NCBI RefSeq assembly: GCF_047496725.1
Contig: NW_027328667.1
Span: 2,159,859-2,223,858 of the forward strand
Origin: Anoplolepis gracilipes
Taxonomy: Eukaryota > Arthropoda > Insecta > Hymenoptera > Formicidae
Length of the DNA: 64,000 nt
Direction of reading: 5' to 3'
A program made the position numbers and the translations under genes. The notes beneath the pieces are model-generated. The model ran no database searches. It saw nothing but the letters and a program-made list of their open reading frames with translations, and was not told where the DNA came from. Shown piece by piece: positions 33,732-44,234 of the stretch; within the stretch, counting starts at the first letter, position 1; each line of letters starts with the position of its first letter.

Positions 33732-34409
33732 ATCTACAATTTTTATAAAATTAATATTATTCTTTAATTTAAAAAAAATTTCAAATAAAAAGTCCTTTCG
33801 TACAAATTTATTTACACTTTAATTATAGATAAAATCCGATCTGGCTTACGCCGATCTAAACTTAAATCATGTAAAATTTTAATAGTCGAACAGACTAAAT
33901 AATTAAATTTTTCCATCTAATTTTTATTTTAATTCAACATCGAGGTCGCAATCATTTTTTATAATATGATCTTAAAAAAAATATTACGCTGTTATCCCTA
34001 AGGTAATTAATTTTTCAATAATTTTTTTTAAAACTTATTCATATTTTCATAAATATATGATTATCTATTAAATAAAATTAAAAAAGTTTATAAAATTTTT
34101 TAATCCTCCCAACTAAATATAATTTTATACTAAATTTAAAAACTAATGTATTTTAATAAAAATTATATTAAATTCTATAGGGTCTTATCGTCCCATAATA
34201 TTATTTGAACATTTTTATTCAAAATTTAAATTTTTATTATTTAATTTAAAAAGCTTAAATCTCATCCATTCCTTCATTCCAGCCTCCAATTAAAAGACAA
34301 ATGATTATGCTACGTTAGCACAGTCAAATTACTGCGGCTATTTAATACACATCATTAAGCAGAACAAATCTTTAATTATTTTCTAAAAACCATGTTTTTA
34401 TTAAACAGG
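33732..34409 (-). rRNA. rrnL: NUMT 16S rRNA, 3' part only (copy 3)
   Basis: The 3' half of 16S (minus strand), cut after TTAAACAGG at 34409 where nuclear sequence starts. The mitochondrial continuation TGGACTTAATT is absent. Confidence 0.88.
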
Positions 34410-34410
34410 C

Positions 34411-34707
34411 GTCAGTCATGATGCCCCGGAGTCGTTCCATCTCCAACTGGAGGTCCGACCCCTCGGCCGGTCTCTCGAGCTAAGTAGCCGAGAGAAATAT
34501 GGCCATCAGGAGGTCCTCGTCCACAAGATTGTGGACGGACCACAGCGGAGAGAGTATCCATGCCGCCTGGCGGTGGCGAGTGAACACCTGTGGAGGGACT
34601 ACCCCCGAGCGGAACTCTACGTGTCTGTCATCGGACAACGATTCCCGCTCGAGGATGACCCTCTATTTGCTTGCATTTCGCAGGGCGGAGGGAATGGCCT
34701 ACGTTAG
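34411..34707 (+). pseudogene. 5'-truncated open frame abutting the NUMT
   Basis: A 98-codon frame is open from the NUMT edge to TAG at 34705-34707 and has no usable Met start. It contains HLQLEVRPLGRSLELSSREK and YPCRLAVASEHLWRDYPRAE. Codon use is varied and G+C-rich, unlike the A+T-rich DNA around it, and charged and hydrophobic residues alternate as in a real protein. I do not recognise the family. It may be the 3' end of a gene or transposon ORF cut off by NUMT insertion or rearrangement. The other frames here are shorter and less protein-like. Confidence 0.5.
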
Positions 34708-35700
34708 GTTGTGACCAAACCGTTCAAATTTATTGGTCCCCTATAGGGCCTATTAAGACGCTCTACCCGAGCACACCCCGAAGACCTACACTACACCTCT
34801 CTCATCTGAATTGCAGGCCACGGTCGTCATCCACTTTAACCGCCAAGTGGAAAGGTAAGTATTTTCCGGGTCAATACTCGACCCGAGCTTCTTCGAATGA
34901 ACTGATTCTGACCGGATTTTTCCGAAATATCCAGGTTTTCTGCAGCTCCACAGCTTCACGATCCTCTAGCTTCAGCCTTCGCGTCTACGGCACCGCTATT
35001 CGATCCACGGTCCGCTCAATGTCGGATCAAGAAAGGCAATTGACGAAGTAAGTATTCAACAAGGTAAGTATTGAATTGAATTTAAATATTTTACTTCTTC
35101 TTCTTTTCCTTTCTTTATCGTGCAACAATTCTACAAAAAGTCTTTCCGTGTTACGCGTATTTCAATTTACAAAATTAACCGCTTTGTACGGAGACAGGAT
35201 CGGGTTACAATTTACGAACCGACCAGCTTCTATTAAGAACGACTGATTCTAACGACCGACTGACCTCGAGGTCAGTCCGCTCTCGCCTTTTATAGGAGTG
35301 ATTTCCCCTTTTTCGACTTCCGCGTGCGCGCCATCTAATGTTTTTGCGTAGGTCGACTTTAGCCAGGTCGAGTTTGACCAATTTAAGTCTGCTCAGGTTG
35401 ATCAAAGTAGCGCTGGTCCTCGCTTGTCCAAACGTCCAACGATCGCATGCCGACTCCAGGCACCTTGTGCCAGAAAACAGCACCGCTCGCGCACAATACC
35501 CCGACGTCCACCCGGATCATTCGCACCATCAGCGCGATGCCAAACGTTGTTCTGCTGCCACTGCTTTATCCAATCGCAGCCGTACCGCATATTCTATGTT
35601 AACCCGATCAAACTTACAAATCCCATTGCTTGGTTTATCGTCTCGTTAACACATGGATATATGTACCATCCTCATTTAATTTAATATTAAGAATAAACAC
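34708..35700. other. Intergenic DNA with repeated splice-donor-like motifs
   Basis: I see no convincing ORF. GGTAAGTATT or a close variant occurs three times (about 34855, 35048 and 35061), followed by T-rich DNA, then moderately G+C-rich DNA with a TTTTATA motif near 35290. It resembles the leader region of an LTR element, but no matching LTR pair is visible in the window. Confidence 0.35.
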
Positions 35701-35819
35701 AAAAAAAAGAACCGGTACTGATAACTAAAATAACCCTTTTGATAATGTTTTAACGCACCTACAATTTACTTAATTAATAAACTCAAAATAGTGTCTTGTC
35801 AAAATCAGATATAAATGTA

Positions 35820-36165
35820 TGAGTAACCAAACGCAACTTATTTTAGTAACGCAAAACAGAATTCAGCATAAGGCCATGTCCAGAGTACAAAAGAAAATAA
35901 CTTTAACATATATGCGTCTTAGTTTCTAAACGCATCGCAGATAACAAAACTTGATACCAGATCGGGTCGAAATCCAACAACAGCACAACAATAGTAAACA
36001 AAAACTAAAAATCGAACTCGGTCTTTCACACTTACAATTTTAGTTAAATAGTTAAGTCGGCTTAATGCCCTGTTATAACCACGTATAACAACGTTAATCA
36101 TCAAACGCAAATTGTCTTTATTAAAAAAATAAAAAACAAAGTTTGGCATAGGGCCATGTCAAAAA
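35820..36165. repeat. Diverged direct repeat, spacing about 280 bp
   Basis: CAAACGCAA(C/A)TT followed by ...AAACA..GGCATA(A)GGGCCATGTC-like sequence ends at 35880 and again at 36160. The DNA between is A+T-rich and holds no ORF of note. Confidence 0.45.
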
Positions 36166-36412
36166 AGAACAAAATATAGATATCATCGATGCCTTCATAA
36201 ACCAGAAAATAAAATTTATTTGAACAAAATCAAATCGCACGTCGCCAACCAGCACTCGCCTCTCACTCCGTGGTTCGCGCGCCCACTACTCCACTCGTTG
36301 CAATACCAACTTGCGGTCGTCGGTCCAGGTCGACGTCCCCCGCTAGCTCTCGGTCAGGGTCAGCCAGGTCCACTATGGATTCTCCGCCCCGCGGAAAAAG
36401 GTGCTCATGCCA

Positions 36413-36450
36413 CCGGTATTTAGCAACCGGAGGTCGTTGCTAAATACCGG
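36413..36450. repeat. Perfect 15-bp inverted repeat
   Basis: CCGGTATTTAGCAAC (36413-36427) and GTTGCTAAATACCGG (36436-36450) flank an 8-nt loop. The right arm lies in the endonuclease fragment on the minus strand (codons for NRYLA); the left arm lies just outside, as if the end had folded back. Confidence 0.85.
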
Positions 36451-36690
36451 TTTGCTGCCGCCCACTCTTCTACCAAATGCCCGCAGAGATTTGTGCTGGC
36501 GGACCCCCATGCTAAAGACCATGCGTTGAAGTTCCTAGCGTGAGGGTCGGCCAGGAGCGGCTGTACCGGACCAACCAGTCCGTTAATGTGTCCAGCCGCT
36601 CCCTGAATTCCCCCAGAGGGAGAGGCAAGTACACCCCCATCCCCTCCCTTGACCGCCACCTTGTCGTGGTGGGAGGGCTCACCCGAAGAC
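36420..36690 (-). pseudogene. R1-clade endonuclease fragment (element E)
   Basis: The minus strand encodes GVYLPLPLGEFRERLDTL in one frame and NFNAWSLAWGSASTN, then HLVEEWAAANRYLA in another. Together they match the family A segment with GVYLPPSLDLSGFAERLDSL, GDFNAKSMTWGS and VAVEEWAATLDLRL, so they are the middle of an R1-clade endonuclease split by a frameshift near 36540. The GDFN Gly-Asp are not readable in frame. The fragment is about 270 bp, has no flanking RT, and stops at the inverted repeat at 36413-36450. Confidence 0.75.
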
Positions 36691-37202
36691 ATTTTGGGTG
36701 CCCAGAGCGGTCAGTACGAAGTCCTCGGACTTTGTACAATTGCTCCCCAAGTTCTGGGAAGTGCTCCCCAGTCTCGGGGGGGCTCCTCCTGGGGTGGAAG
36801 AGTTCTTTGCATCCTGGGGGGACGGGGCCCACTTCCCCGCAGGGGCAACCCTCTTCCGAGGGGACCCGTATGTGGTAAGGGACGGCAACCCGAAATTTAA
36901 ACGCCCGGTGGCACGGCACCGTTAGGGAAAGACATTGCACGGGGCTGCTGCTCCAGTCTTTCCCGCCGAGCATGGGGTTCAGCCCTTTTCAGAGCTCCCT
37001 TTTCGGGGCCACGGGGGGGATGTGGGTGCCGTTCCTTTTTGTGCCTGGGGCCGGGACGGCAGCGCGGGATCTTCTGCGTCGTTCGCGGTCTGGCATGGGG
37101 GAAGACAGCGTCCCACAGTAGGGTGAGAGACCCTTTGTTTCTGTGCAAACGGCGGAAGGACGTGGCCCTCTCTGTACGCGCACAGAGGCGGGGTGACTGT
37201 TG

Positions 37203-37440
37203 CCGGGCCACTCAGACGTATTCTGAGCTCAGGCCGGTAACAGTGCCTCAGGGTGCTAGTGGAGAGCCTTGGCTCTCTCGTCTCAGCGTCCCTGAGGAGG
37301 GCCGCCTCCCGGGCCACTCGAACGTATTCTGAGCTCGGGCCGGGGAGCGGCGGGTGGGCCGTGTGCGCGCCGAGGGCTTACTCCGGAGGTGCAGCATCGG
37401 CCTGCCGCCGGGGCCGCTCGGACATATTCCGAGGCAGGGC
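37203..37440 (+). repeat. Three repeats of about 100 bp in family C 5' leader
   Basis: A semi-palindromic motif CCGGGCCACTC.GACGTATTC with flanking GAG(C)TC(A/G)GGCC starts at 37203, 37308 and 37408. Family A has two related units (about 56108 and 56211 on the plus strand, spacing 103 bp). Tandem units in the 5' UTR are common in non-LTR elements and may act as promoter units (inference). Confidence 0.65.
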
Positions 37441-37459
37441 CCGGCGGCGCGATGGGTGC

Positions 37460-37512
37460 CACCGGCGGTGCATCGCGACCGTTCCCCTTTCCGAAGCGGT
37501 GCACCGCCGGTG
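37460..37512 (+). promoter_or_regulatory. Conserved RNA hairpin in family C 5' leader
   Basis: Arms CACCGGCGGTGCA (37460-37472) and TGCACCGCCGGTG (37500-37512) pair perfectly over 13 bp around a 27-nt loop. Family A has the same hairpin at 56034-56083, with a nearly identical loop and two pairs changed on both sides. Role unknown. Confidence 0.75.
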
Positions 37513-37677
37513 CCCTCCTCGAGGATTGTCGAGGAGAGGGTGTTAACACGGTATGCTGGTCGCCACGGCGGGTAAGGCGGGGTAGGGGAGCAGCTGCTCC
37601 GTCCCAACCGTCCGTGGGGCCCTCCGGGTGGCGCCGCCCCTTGCAGTGTCCGAGGTCAGACACAGAACCCCTGAAAG

Positions 37678-37704
37678 CCCATGAGGACGTCAAAACCCCA
37701 TGGG
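37678..37704 (+). promoter_or_regulatory. Second leader hairpin, family C
   Basis: CCCATGAGG (37678-37686) pairs with CCCCATGGG (37696-37704) with one mismatch; the loop is ACGTCAAAA. The family A counterpart at 55838-55865 has 10 perfect pairs and loop CGTCAAAA. Both are followed by GTAAGGGGC and lie about 190 nt before the ORF1 start. Confidence 0.6.
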
Positions 37705-37893
37705 TCAGTAAGGGGCTGAGATCCAGTGCCGGTGCTGTCTTTGGCCGCCGGCCCGTGGTGTATCTCGACCCCCCGGGGAAACTTGGGGCCCCTCGTCGGG
37801 AGCGTTACGAGTCATGTTTCGGGGCGCTTTCGACGGCGGTGAAGATATACCCTGGTCGAGGGAGCTGCAAGGGGAAAGTGGGATTATTTTCAA

Positions 37894-40304
37894 ATGGACC
37901 CATCAATAAATAATATTATAAATAAAAAAAATAATAACAACGAGGAGGGAAAAAACGCTGGGGAAAGAATCTGGTCGCGGTCCACCTGTCCGTTGCGTTC
38001 GGGCGATATATCCGAAGATTCCTCTTCGGTTAGGATGACGCTTAGGCGTCCACGTCAGGTTCCCTACAGGAGCAGTGCGAGGTTAGCCTCTGCAACAAAC
38101 AGAGAACACGTAGTTAGGATGGAGAAGTTGCGCATCACTAGGATTGAAGATGTTAACTTCCAACTCCCCCTCACCCGTCGGAAGGAAACCGAAGGGACGA
38201 TGGAGAACCCACTTCCAAGCACGAGTGGGATGAGGCATGACCCCCCTCCATCCCCGTTGATGAGTGCGAAGGACAACGAGGTCAGGCCAGCTGCGGAAGA
38301 TTTTTCTGCACGTGTGTTGGGATACAACCATTCCTGGCTCAAGAAGGAGAGGACTTCCGCTCATGATGAGAATATGGAGGCAGACTCCATAGATGGCGAG
38401 GAGATCCGCGATAAGATCGCAGAGGAGAATGACAATATTTCTGTCACCAGTTCGGTGGCAGAAAATATAGTCAAGGAGCAAAAGGAGAAACGGGGCAAAG
38501 GCCATCAACCGGTCATCGGCAAACATGTCGGAAGGCGCCAAAAAAAGAAGGAAGCTCAAAGACGCAGAAAAGAAGAGAAGAGAGATAGAAGGGCGGCAGA
38601 GTCGCTGCTTCCGGATCCTTCTAAATCAGCGAGGTGGAACGTCTCCTCAACGATGAAAAGGAGATGGAAGAGTTGCTCTTGCTGGAATCCACCGAGGTAA
38701 TTGCGGCGCAACTCATGGAGCATTCCACCATCCTATATAAGGTGGCGGACTGCTCCAACGGAATGAAAGGGTCTCTGGTCAGGAAGGTCAAAGACACTGT
38801 AGTCCTGCTGAGAGCAGCTACAACAGTTATGGCCAGACAAATCAGGGAGGGAGAGAACCCTGAGCTTAAAGAATTCCGTAAGGAACTGACAAAGCTCCGG
38901 GAGGAAAATGCGGAGTTGAAAAGGGAGGTGCGAACTAGAAAGCTCCTCTTCCTCCCCTTGTATTTTTACCCGCCCCATACTCTTCCTCATCTAGGGACAT
39001 TACCCAAGAACACAAGAAGGAAGAGGCTGGTGGTGAGGTCGGATGAGGAGGATTATCGGAATCCCACCTCTCCTTGTTTAGCGGGAGGGACTGCCCCCTC
39101 TCCCCTTCCTATACAGGGGGAAAAGGATATAAGGGAGGATATGAAGATGGACACAGCAGTCCCCCCGGCAAGGACAGGTCCCGTAAGACAGGCGGGATCG
39201 ACGATCAAAGGGGTACCGCGGCCATCGAAGGCCTTCCCTCCGAATCTGCCCGAGGAGCTGAGGGCAAAATATAATGAGCTGATGGACCAAAAGGATGCAG
39301 TTCTAGCACTCCTGGATCCCATCGCGAAGCAGATGGAGACGCTAAGGCTCTCTGGAGCGGTGGTTGCTCCAAAAAAGCTTGTTCCGGCTCTGCATCCTGT
39401 CCCGTCTACCGCTGGAGAGGAGGCTAAGGCCTCTAATCCCCGGGGAAGACAAGAGCAGAATCACGTGGGACCCGCTCCCACGGCCCCTGACGCAAAAACG
39501 GAGGGACCGCGAGAGGGTGGAAAGAGGAGGAGGAAAGGGGAAAAGGCCCGCGGAGGGCAAGATCCACTGAAAGCGGGACCCCAGCCGCCTCCCAAAAAAA
39601 AAGGAAAAGCTGCCTTCTCCAAACCCAAAAGGGGCCGACAAGGCCCTGTCGAAGGGCAGACACAAGCCCTCAAGGGTAAGGCGAAACCCACCGAAAAGAC
39701 AACACTTTCGCCTCCCCCGCTCACAGGGAAAAAAAAGACATGGTCGGAGGTGGTAGAGCGTAAAGCTCGCAAAAAAACCACCAAAAAAGGTGACAATCGG
39801 GCTCCGGCAACCACGAATGTTAAGGCGAAGGCAAAGGAGCCAGGCAATAAACCACAGGGCCCTCAACCTAAGCCTGCGATGTCCAATCCTCCCTCCCAAC
39901 CAAAAAAGAGGGGAGGGAAAAATGGACGTAGGAGAGTCCCCCGTACAACTGCGATGGTGCTTACATGCCCATCCGGCCAATACAAGGAGAATCTGAGACT
40001 GGCGATGGACAGTATAGATCTCGCCAGTCTCGAAATTAATGGCCTGAAGGCCAGAAAGGCAGTTACCGGTGTCCAACTATTTGAGGTTGGGGGTCCGGAC
40101 AACAAAAAAAAGGCGGATGCGTTGGCGAGCCGAATGCGAGAGGTCCTCGCGGATAAAGAGGGGGTGATAAGAGGGGGAACCCCTCGAGCAGAGGGTACCA
40201 AGGAAAGGCTCTAAAAAAAAGCCCGAGGATACCCCTCTGCCGAAAGATGATGGGGAGGGTACGCAGATAGAGGCAAAGCCGGAGGAGCTTGATCACCCAA
40301 AATA
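37894..40304 (+). pseudogene. ORF1 (gag-like), family C, zinc knuckles deleted
   Basis: The N-terminal frame starts MDPSINNIINKKNNNNEEGK at 37894 and is rich in Lys, Arg and Glu. A frameshift near 38640 leads to the next frame (to 40214), with a coiled-coil-like stretch (KEFRKELTKLREENAELKRE) and the gag segment AMVLTCPSGQYKENLRLAMD that also occurs in families A and B. After REVLADKEGV the sequence jumps to the extreme C-terminus, so all three CCHC knuckles present in A and B are missing. A last frameshift follows, and ...EELDHPK ends in TAA that touches the ORF2 ATG at 40306. Confidence 0.8.
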
Positions 40305-40305
40305 A

Positions 40306-43300
40306 ATGGCGGTCAGGTTCCTCCAAGCTAACCTAAACCACGCCAGTCAGGCACAGAATTTCTTTTATCAGAGCCTGGCTGAGCGTGGCATCGGGCTGGC
40401 CATTGTTGCTGAGCCCTATAAGATCTCAGCAAAGCTTACGTGGCTGGGGAATGCAAGAAGCACGGCGGCAATCGAGGTCGGTGCTGCAACAAATAACACC
40501 CCCCCTCTCAAATGTATTGGAAAGGGGAACGGATATGTTGCAGCAAAGTGGGGGTCCACAACAATAATTAGTTGCTATGTCCCCCCTAGTTGAAGTCCTG
40601 CCCAGTTTGACTCACTCCTTGAACAGGTGGGGGATGTTGTCAGAAACATACTCCCTGCCGATCCACTCATAATAGCTGGAGACTTTAACGTCAAGTCTCC
40701 GGCACTGGGTGAGTCGAGGCAGGACACCAGGGGAACTACCCTGGTGAGGTGGGTGAATTCGCTCGGCCTTCACGTTATTAACGAAGGCCGAGTGAGCACA
40801 TGTGTCCGGCCCCAAGAGGAGTCGATCGTGGATATAACGATCGGCTCCAAGGGGGCCAAGAGGTGCGAGGATGGCGCGTGGTGGGTGACTCGAGAGGGGA
40901 AACCTTTTCGGACCACCAATACATTGAATTTGTCCTGGACGCCGTGCATTACTGGGTACATCACCCACCTCGAGGCGGGGACACAGGTAGGTGGACCCTC
41001 ACAAAGCTGGACCCCAAGAAACTAGAAGAGGCCTTAATGACCATTTTGTGGGGTATCCCGGAGGGAGAGGAAAGGCGGGACATTAACCTGGATGTGGAAT
41101 GGTTGCGGGGCGTTATGCGCGAAGTCTGCGACGCAGCCATGCCACGCGCCAGGGTCCTCCGCCCACGTCACGCCGTCTATTGGTGGACGGAGGAAATAGC
41201 GCAATTAAGGCGCTCCTCTGTCCAGGCGCGACGCACCCTCTTTCGTATTCCCAGAAGAAGAAACCCGGAGATCCGAGAGGAGGCCTTGGCTGCCTATAGG
41301 GCCGCAAGATGCGCCCTTAGCGCCACTATCAGGAAGTCCAGGGCCAGTTGTTGGGATGAGCTACTGTCATCCCTCAACACGGACCCATGGGAGCGTCCAT
41401 ACAGAATAGTTCTGAATAAGTATAGGAACTGGACACGCCCCCCGTCACGGAATCCCTGGATACTCCCGTCCTCAGGAATGTTGTGGACACCCTCTTCCCG
41501 CTAGTGGTTTAGGAGTCCACACTCAACTGGGGTCCCGGCCTGGGGGGACCTTATGAACTAGAGGAGGACGAGGAGATATCCAGCAACGAACTTCAGCGCG
41601 CCGTCAAAAGAATAGGATCAAGAAAAGCTCCTGGCCCTGACGGCGTGCTTGGAAAGATATGGGTCTGGGCACTGGACTTTCTGGGAGAACGTCTGAGGTA
41701 CATATTTAATAAATGCCTCAGACATGGCGCTTTCCCCCAGCAATGGAAGCAGGCTAAATTGGTCCTGCTCCCCAAGGAAGGCAAGGAAGAAGGAACCCCG
41801 TCGGCATATAGACCAATATGCCTGCTGGACGAGGTCAGCAAGATCTTTGAGAGGATCATTGCAAAACGACTTGTTCGACATATATCCCGAGAGGGTGGTC
41901 TCCACGAGGAGCAATATGGCTTCCGCGAGGGACGTTCGACTGTGGATGCGATTAGTCGTGTTACGTCCCTCACGGAGGAAGCCGTGGAAGGGGGCGGGGT
42001 GGCACTTGCGGTATTACTAGATATCGCAAACGCCTTCAACACCCTGCCCTGGGATAGAGTAATGGATGCCTTGTTGCAATACAGGGTCCCTCCCTACCTT
42101 GTGGAGATCATCAATAGACAATATTTCCGGGATAGGAGCCTGGAGTTCGTCACACAAGACGGACTCCAATGCCGACGGGAAATTCGATGCGGGGTTCCGC
42201 AGGGGTCAGTCTTAGGACCCCTACTGTGGAATCTCACATACAACCGAGTCCTTTGCCTTCCTCTCCCTCGTGGCTGCCACGCCATCTGCTATGCAGACGA
42301 CACATTAGTGGTGGCCGCGGGGAGCAGCTGGGGGATACAGCAGCCAAGGCCGAGACAGCGGTGGCAGTTGTGGTACAAAGCATCACTGGTATGGGTCTTA
42401 GAGTGGCGGCTCAAAAAACCGAGGCTCTTTACTTTCACAGTAAATCCTCTGGGAAACCGCCAAGGACTCATATCCGGGTGGGAGATACTTCTATCTCGGT
42501 GGGGAACCGGCTTAAATATCTCGGTCTCCTACTGGACGGCGAGTGGAAGTTTGGACACCACTTCAATGTCCTTGCCCCAAGGTGAAGCGCTTCTCCACGG
42601 CGTTGGGTAGGCTCCTGCCAAACCTTGGGGGACCGGATGGTTGAGTCCGCCGTATATACATGGGCACCGTAAATGCGGTGGCCCTGTATGAATGCCCAAT
42701 ATGGGCGACGGATCTCGTGGCCATGCGTTATGCAAAGGACAAGTTCCGACGCATACAGCGCAGCATGGCCGTGAGGGTGATAAGGGCCTACCGCACGGTG
42801 TCCCATGCGGCGGCCACGGTCCTGGCGGGTTCGCCCCCCTTGGAGTTCCTGACCGCAATGTACGCGGAGCGGTATAATTGGGAAAGGGGGCTCAGGAGGG
42901 GTCATGGCCCTCTACCAGCCAGGGTCAAGAAGACCATCCGGATCCACGCCCAGCGGTCTATGGTGGAGAGATGGAGTGCCCACCTATCTGACCCGAAGAC
43001 TGCGGGTTAAAGAACCCGCGTTGAGGCCGTCCGGCCCTGTCTACAAGAATGGTTAGACAGGGCCCGAGGTGAGGTATCCTTTAGGATGACACAGGTGCTC
43101 ACCGGGCATGGGTGCTTTGGTGAGTACCTGTATCGAATCGGCAAGGAAGGTACCACGGCCTGCCACCATTGTAAGGAGGTGAGAGACACGGCGCGGCACA
43201 CGCTGGAGAAGTGTCCGGCGTGGGACACGCTGCGCCGTGATCTCTGTTCAGTGATTGGCAACGACCTCTCGTTGCCAACCATGGTTACAAAGATGTTGGG

Positions 43301-43541
43301 TGATGAGAGATCCTGGAAGGCGATTGCCTTCTTCTGCGAACAAGTTATGACGCAGAAGGAGGCGGCCGAGCGCATACGCCGACAAGAAGAGGCGGCGGCA
43401 GAAGCGGCGATTGCGGCCGCTGCAGCGGCTGTTGTAGATGACAGCAGCGAGGAGGAACAGGAGAAGGAGAGTGACTCCGATGGGAGCTTGGGTCCCTCCT
43501 TGCATCGGCTACCCCCACTGACAATGAAGCTAAGGCCTTGA
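40306..43541 (+). pseudogene. ORF2 endonuclease-reverse transcriptase, family C
   Basis: Start MAVRFLQANLNHASQAQNFF. Endonuclease: IAGDFNVKSPALG and FSDHQYIEF. RT: SAYRPICLLDEVSKIFERII, QYGFREGRSTVDA, DIANAFNTLPW, PQGSVLGPLLWNL and YADD (codons 42290-42301). C-terminal finger: CHHCKEVRDTARHTLEKC, then an Ala/Glu-rich tail. Lesions: TGG-to-TGA at 40591, frameshifts near 40900, 41440 and 42340, stops near 42585, 42643 and 43010. It is the most damaged ORF2 here, which suggests it is older than families A and B. The endonuclease and RT residues needed for activity are still legible in separate frames. Confidence 0.88.
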
Positions 43542-44234
43542 CGAGCAATTGAGGGGGGACAATCCAGTCGCCCTCTCCTCAAAGGAGAAGATGACATTAG
43601 AGGGGGGCATGGTTGGGGATTGGATGTCTCCACCAAGTGCTCCCCTCCCCCTTATTAGCCCCCCTAGTAACAAACAGGATGGCGAGGAGGTAATAAGATC
43701 CCTCCTCATGGTCGCTAAACGCGAATGAGAGAATTAAAAAAGAGAGGGGCCAATAGGCCCCTCTATAAAAACCACACCTCAACGAAAGGTGGCTGGAATG
43801 ATGTTCCCCCAACCAGAGACGAACGTCTGCTTTAGAGACGGTTGCGTCTCTCCCTCGGGACCTGGGTAGTGCAGGCGGGGGCCTGCATTGCCCTGTGTCG
43901 GGTCCCAGAGGAAGGTGAACGGGCGGCGTGGCCCCACTCGTTCACAAAAATAGAAGAAATCAGGTAGGACATCAACAGTCCTATCTGGGAAGGAGACTCA
44001 GCGAAAGTCAAATGTCGCCGAGTCTTAAGCGCGAAGGGGACCCACAGTCAGGGATACCGAAGTAATGTAACTGCGAGTCCCGGGTCCCTGCCTGCCCCTC
44101 CATCGCGCGGAAGGCCACCGCAGGAGTTTTAGTTGGTAGTCCGGTGGTCCAATATGATCAGGACCACCGGGAGTCCAACATAACCACCATCCCTCTCCCG
44201 AGGGTGGTGGTATGCATCAAGCATTTCTCCTGCG
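43542..44234. other. Family C 3' region and unassigned GC-rich DNA
   Basis: After the ORF2 stop there is a C/G-rich 3' region with no ORF of note. From 43840 several short inverted repeats occur (for example around GACGGTTGCGTC and near the CCGGTGGTCC...GGACCACCGG pair at 44140-44170). No poly(A) was found. Confidence 0.4.

Larger units (their letters stand above)
10979..34409 (+). other. Nuclear mitochondrial DNA (NUMT), 1.4 tandem units
   Basis: The plus strand equals the mitochondrial strand that carries cox1. From 10979 in nad1 the sequence runs through 16S, 12S, control region and all protein genes back to nad1 at 27900, a period of 16,921 bp. A second pass (27900-32811) goes as far as nad2. 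It then jumps to nad1 at 32812, with about 11.5 kb missing, and runs to 34409 inside 16S, where nuclear sequence begins. Copies of the same region differ by roughly 1%. Frameshifts in six genes, loss of a cox1 heme ligand, and retrotransposon sequence at the left edge show it is nuclear. Another copy starts at 62773. Confidence 0.92.
36950..43640 (+). mobile_element. R1-clade non-LTR retrotransposon, family C
   Basis: 5' leader (about 36950-37893), ORF1 gag pseudogene (37894-40304), ORF2 endonuclease-RT pseudogene (40306-43541), then a 3' region of uncertain length. The leader matches that of family A in order: repeats of about 100 bp, a 13-bp hairpin, a second hairpin, then ORF1. No poly(A) tail or target-site duplication was found, so both ends are estimates. 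The sequence 36691-36950 may also belong to it. Confidence 0.8.

Noticed and set aside
10979..34409. A functional mitochondrial genome
   Set aside because: Six protein genes are frameshifted, cox1 lacks a heme ligand, the unit is partly tandem with an internal deletion, and the left edge is retrotransposon sequence.
36698..36925. Small ORF (75 codons) upstream of family C
   Set aside because: Overlaps other open frames of similar length, has no recognisable domain, and may be part of the family C leader or flank.
37460..37512. HDV-like self-cleaving ribozyme in the 5' leader
   Set aside because: Such ribozymes occur at the 5' end of R2 and some other elements, but this hairpin lies hundreds of bases inside the leader and I cannot fit the nested double pseudoknot or the catalytic C.
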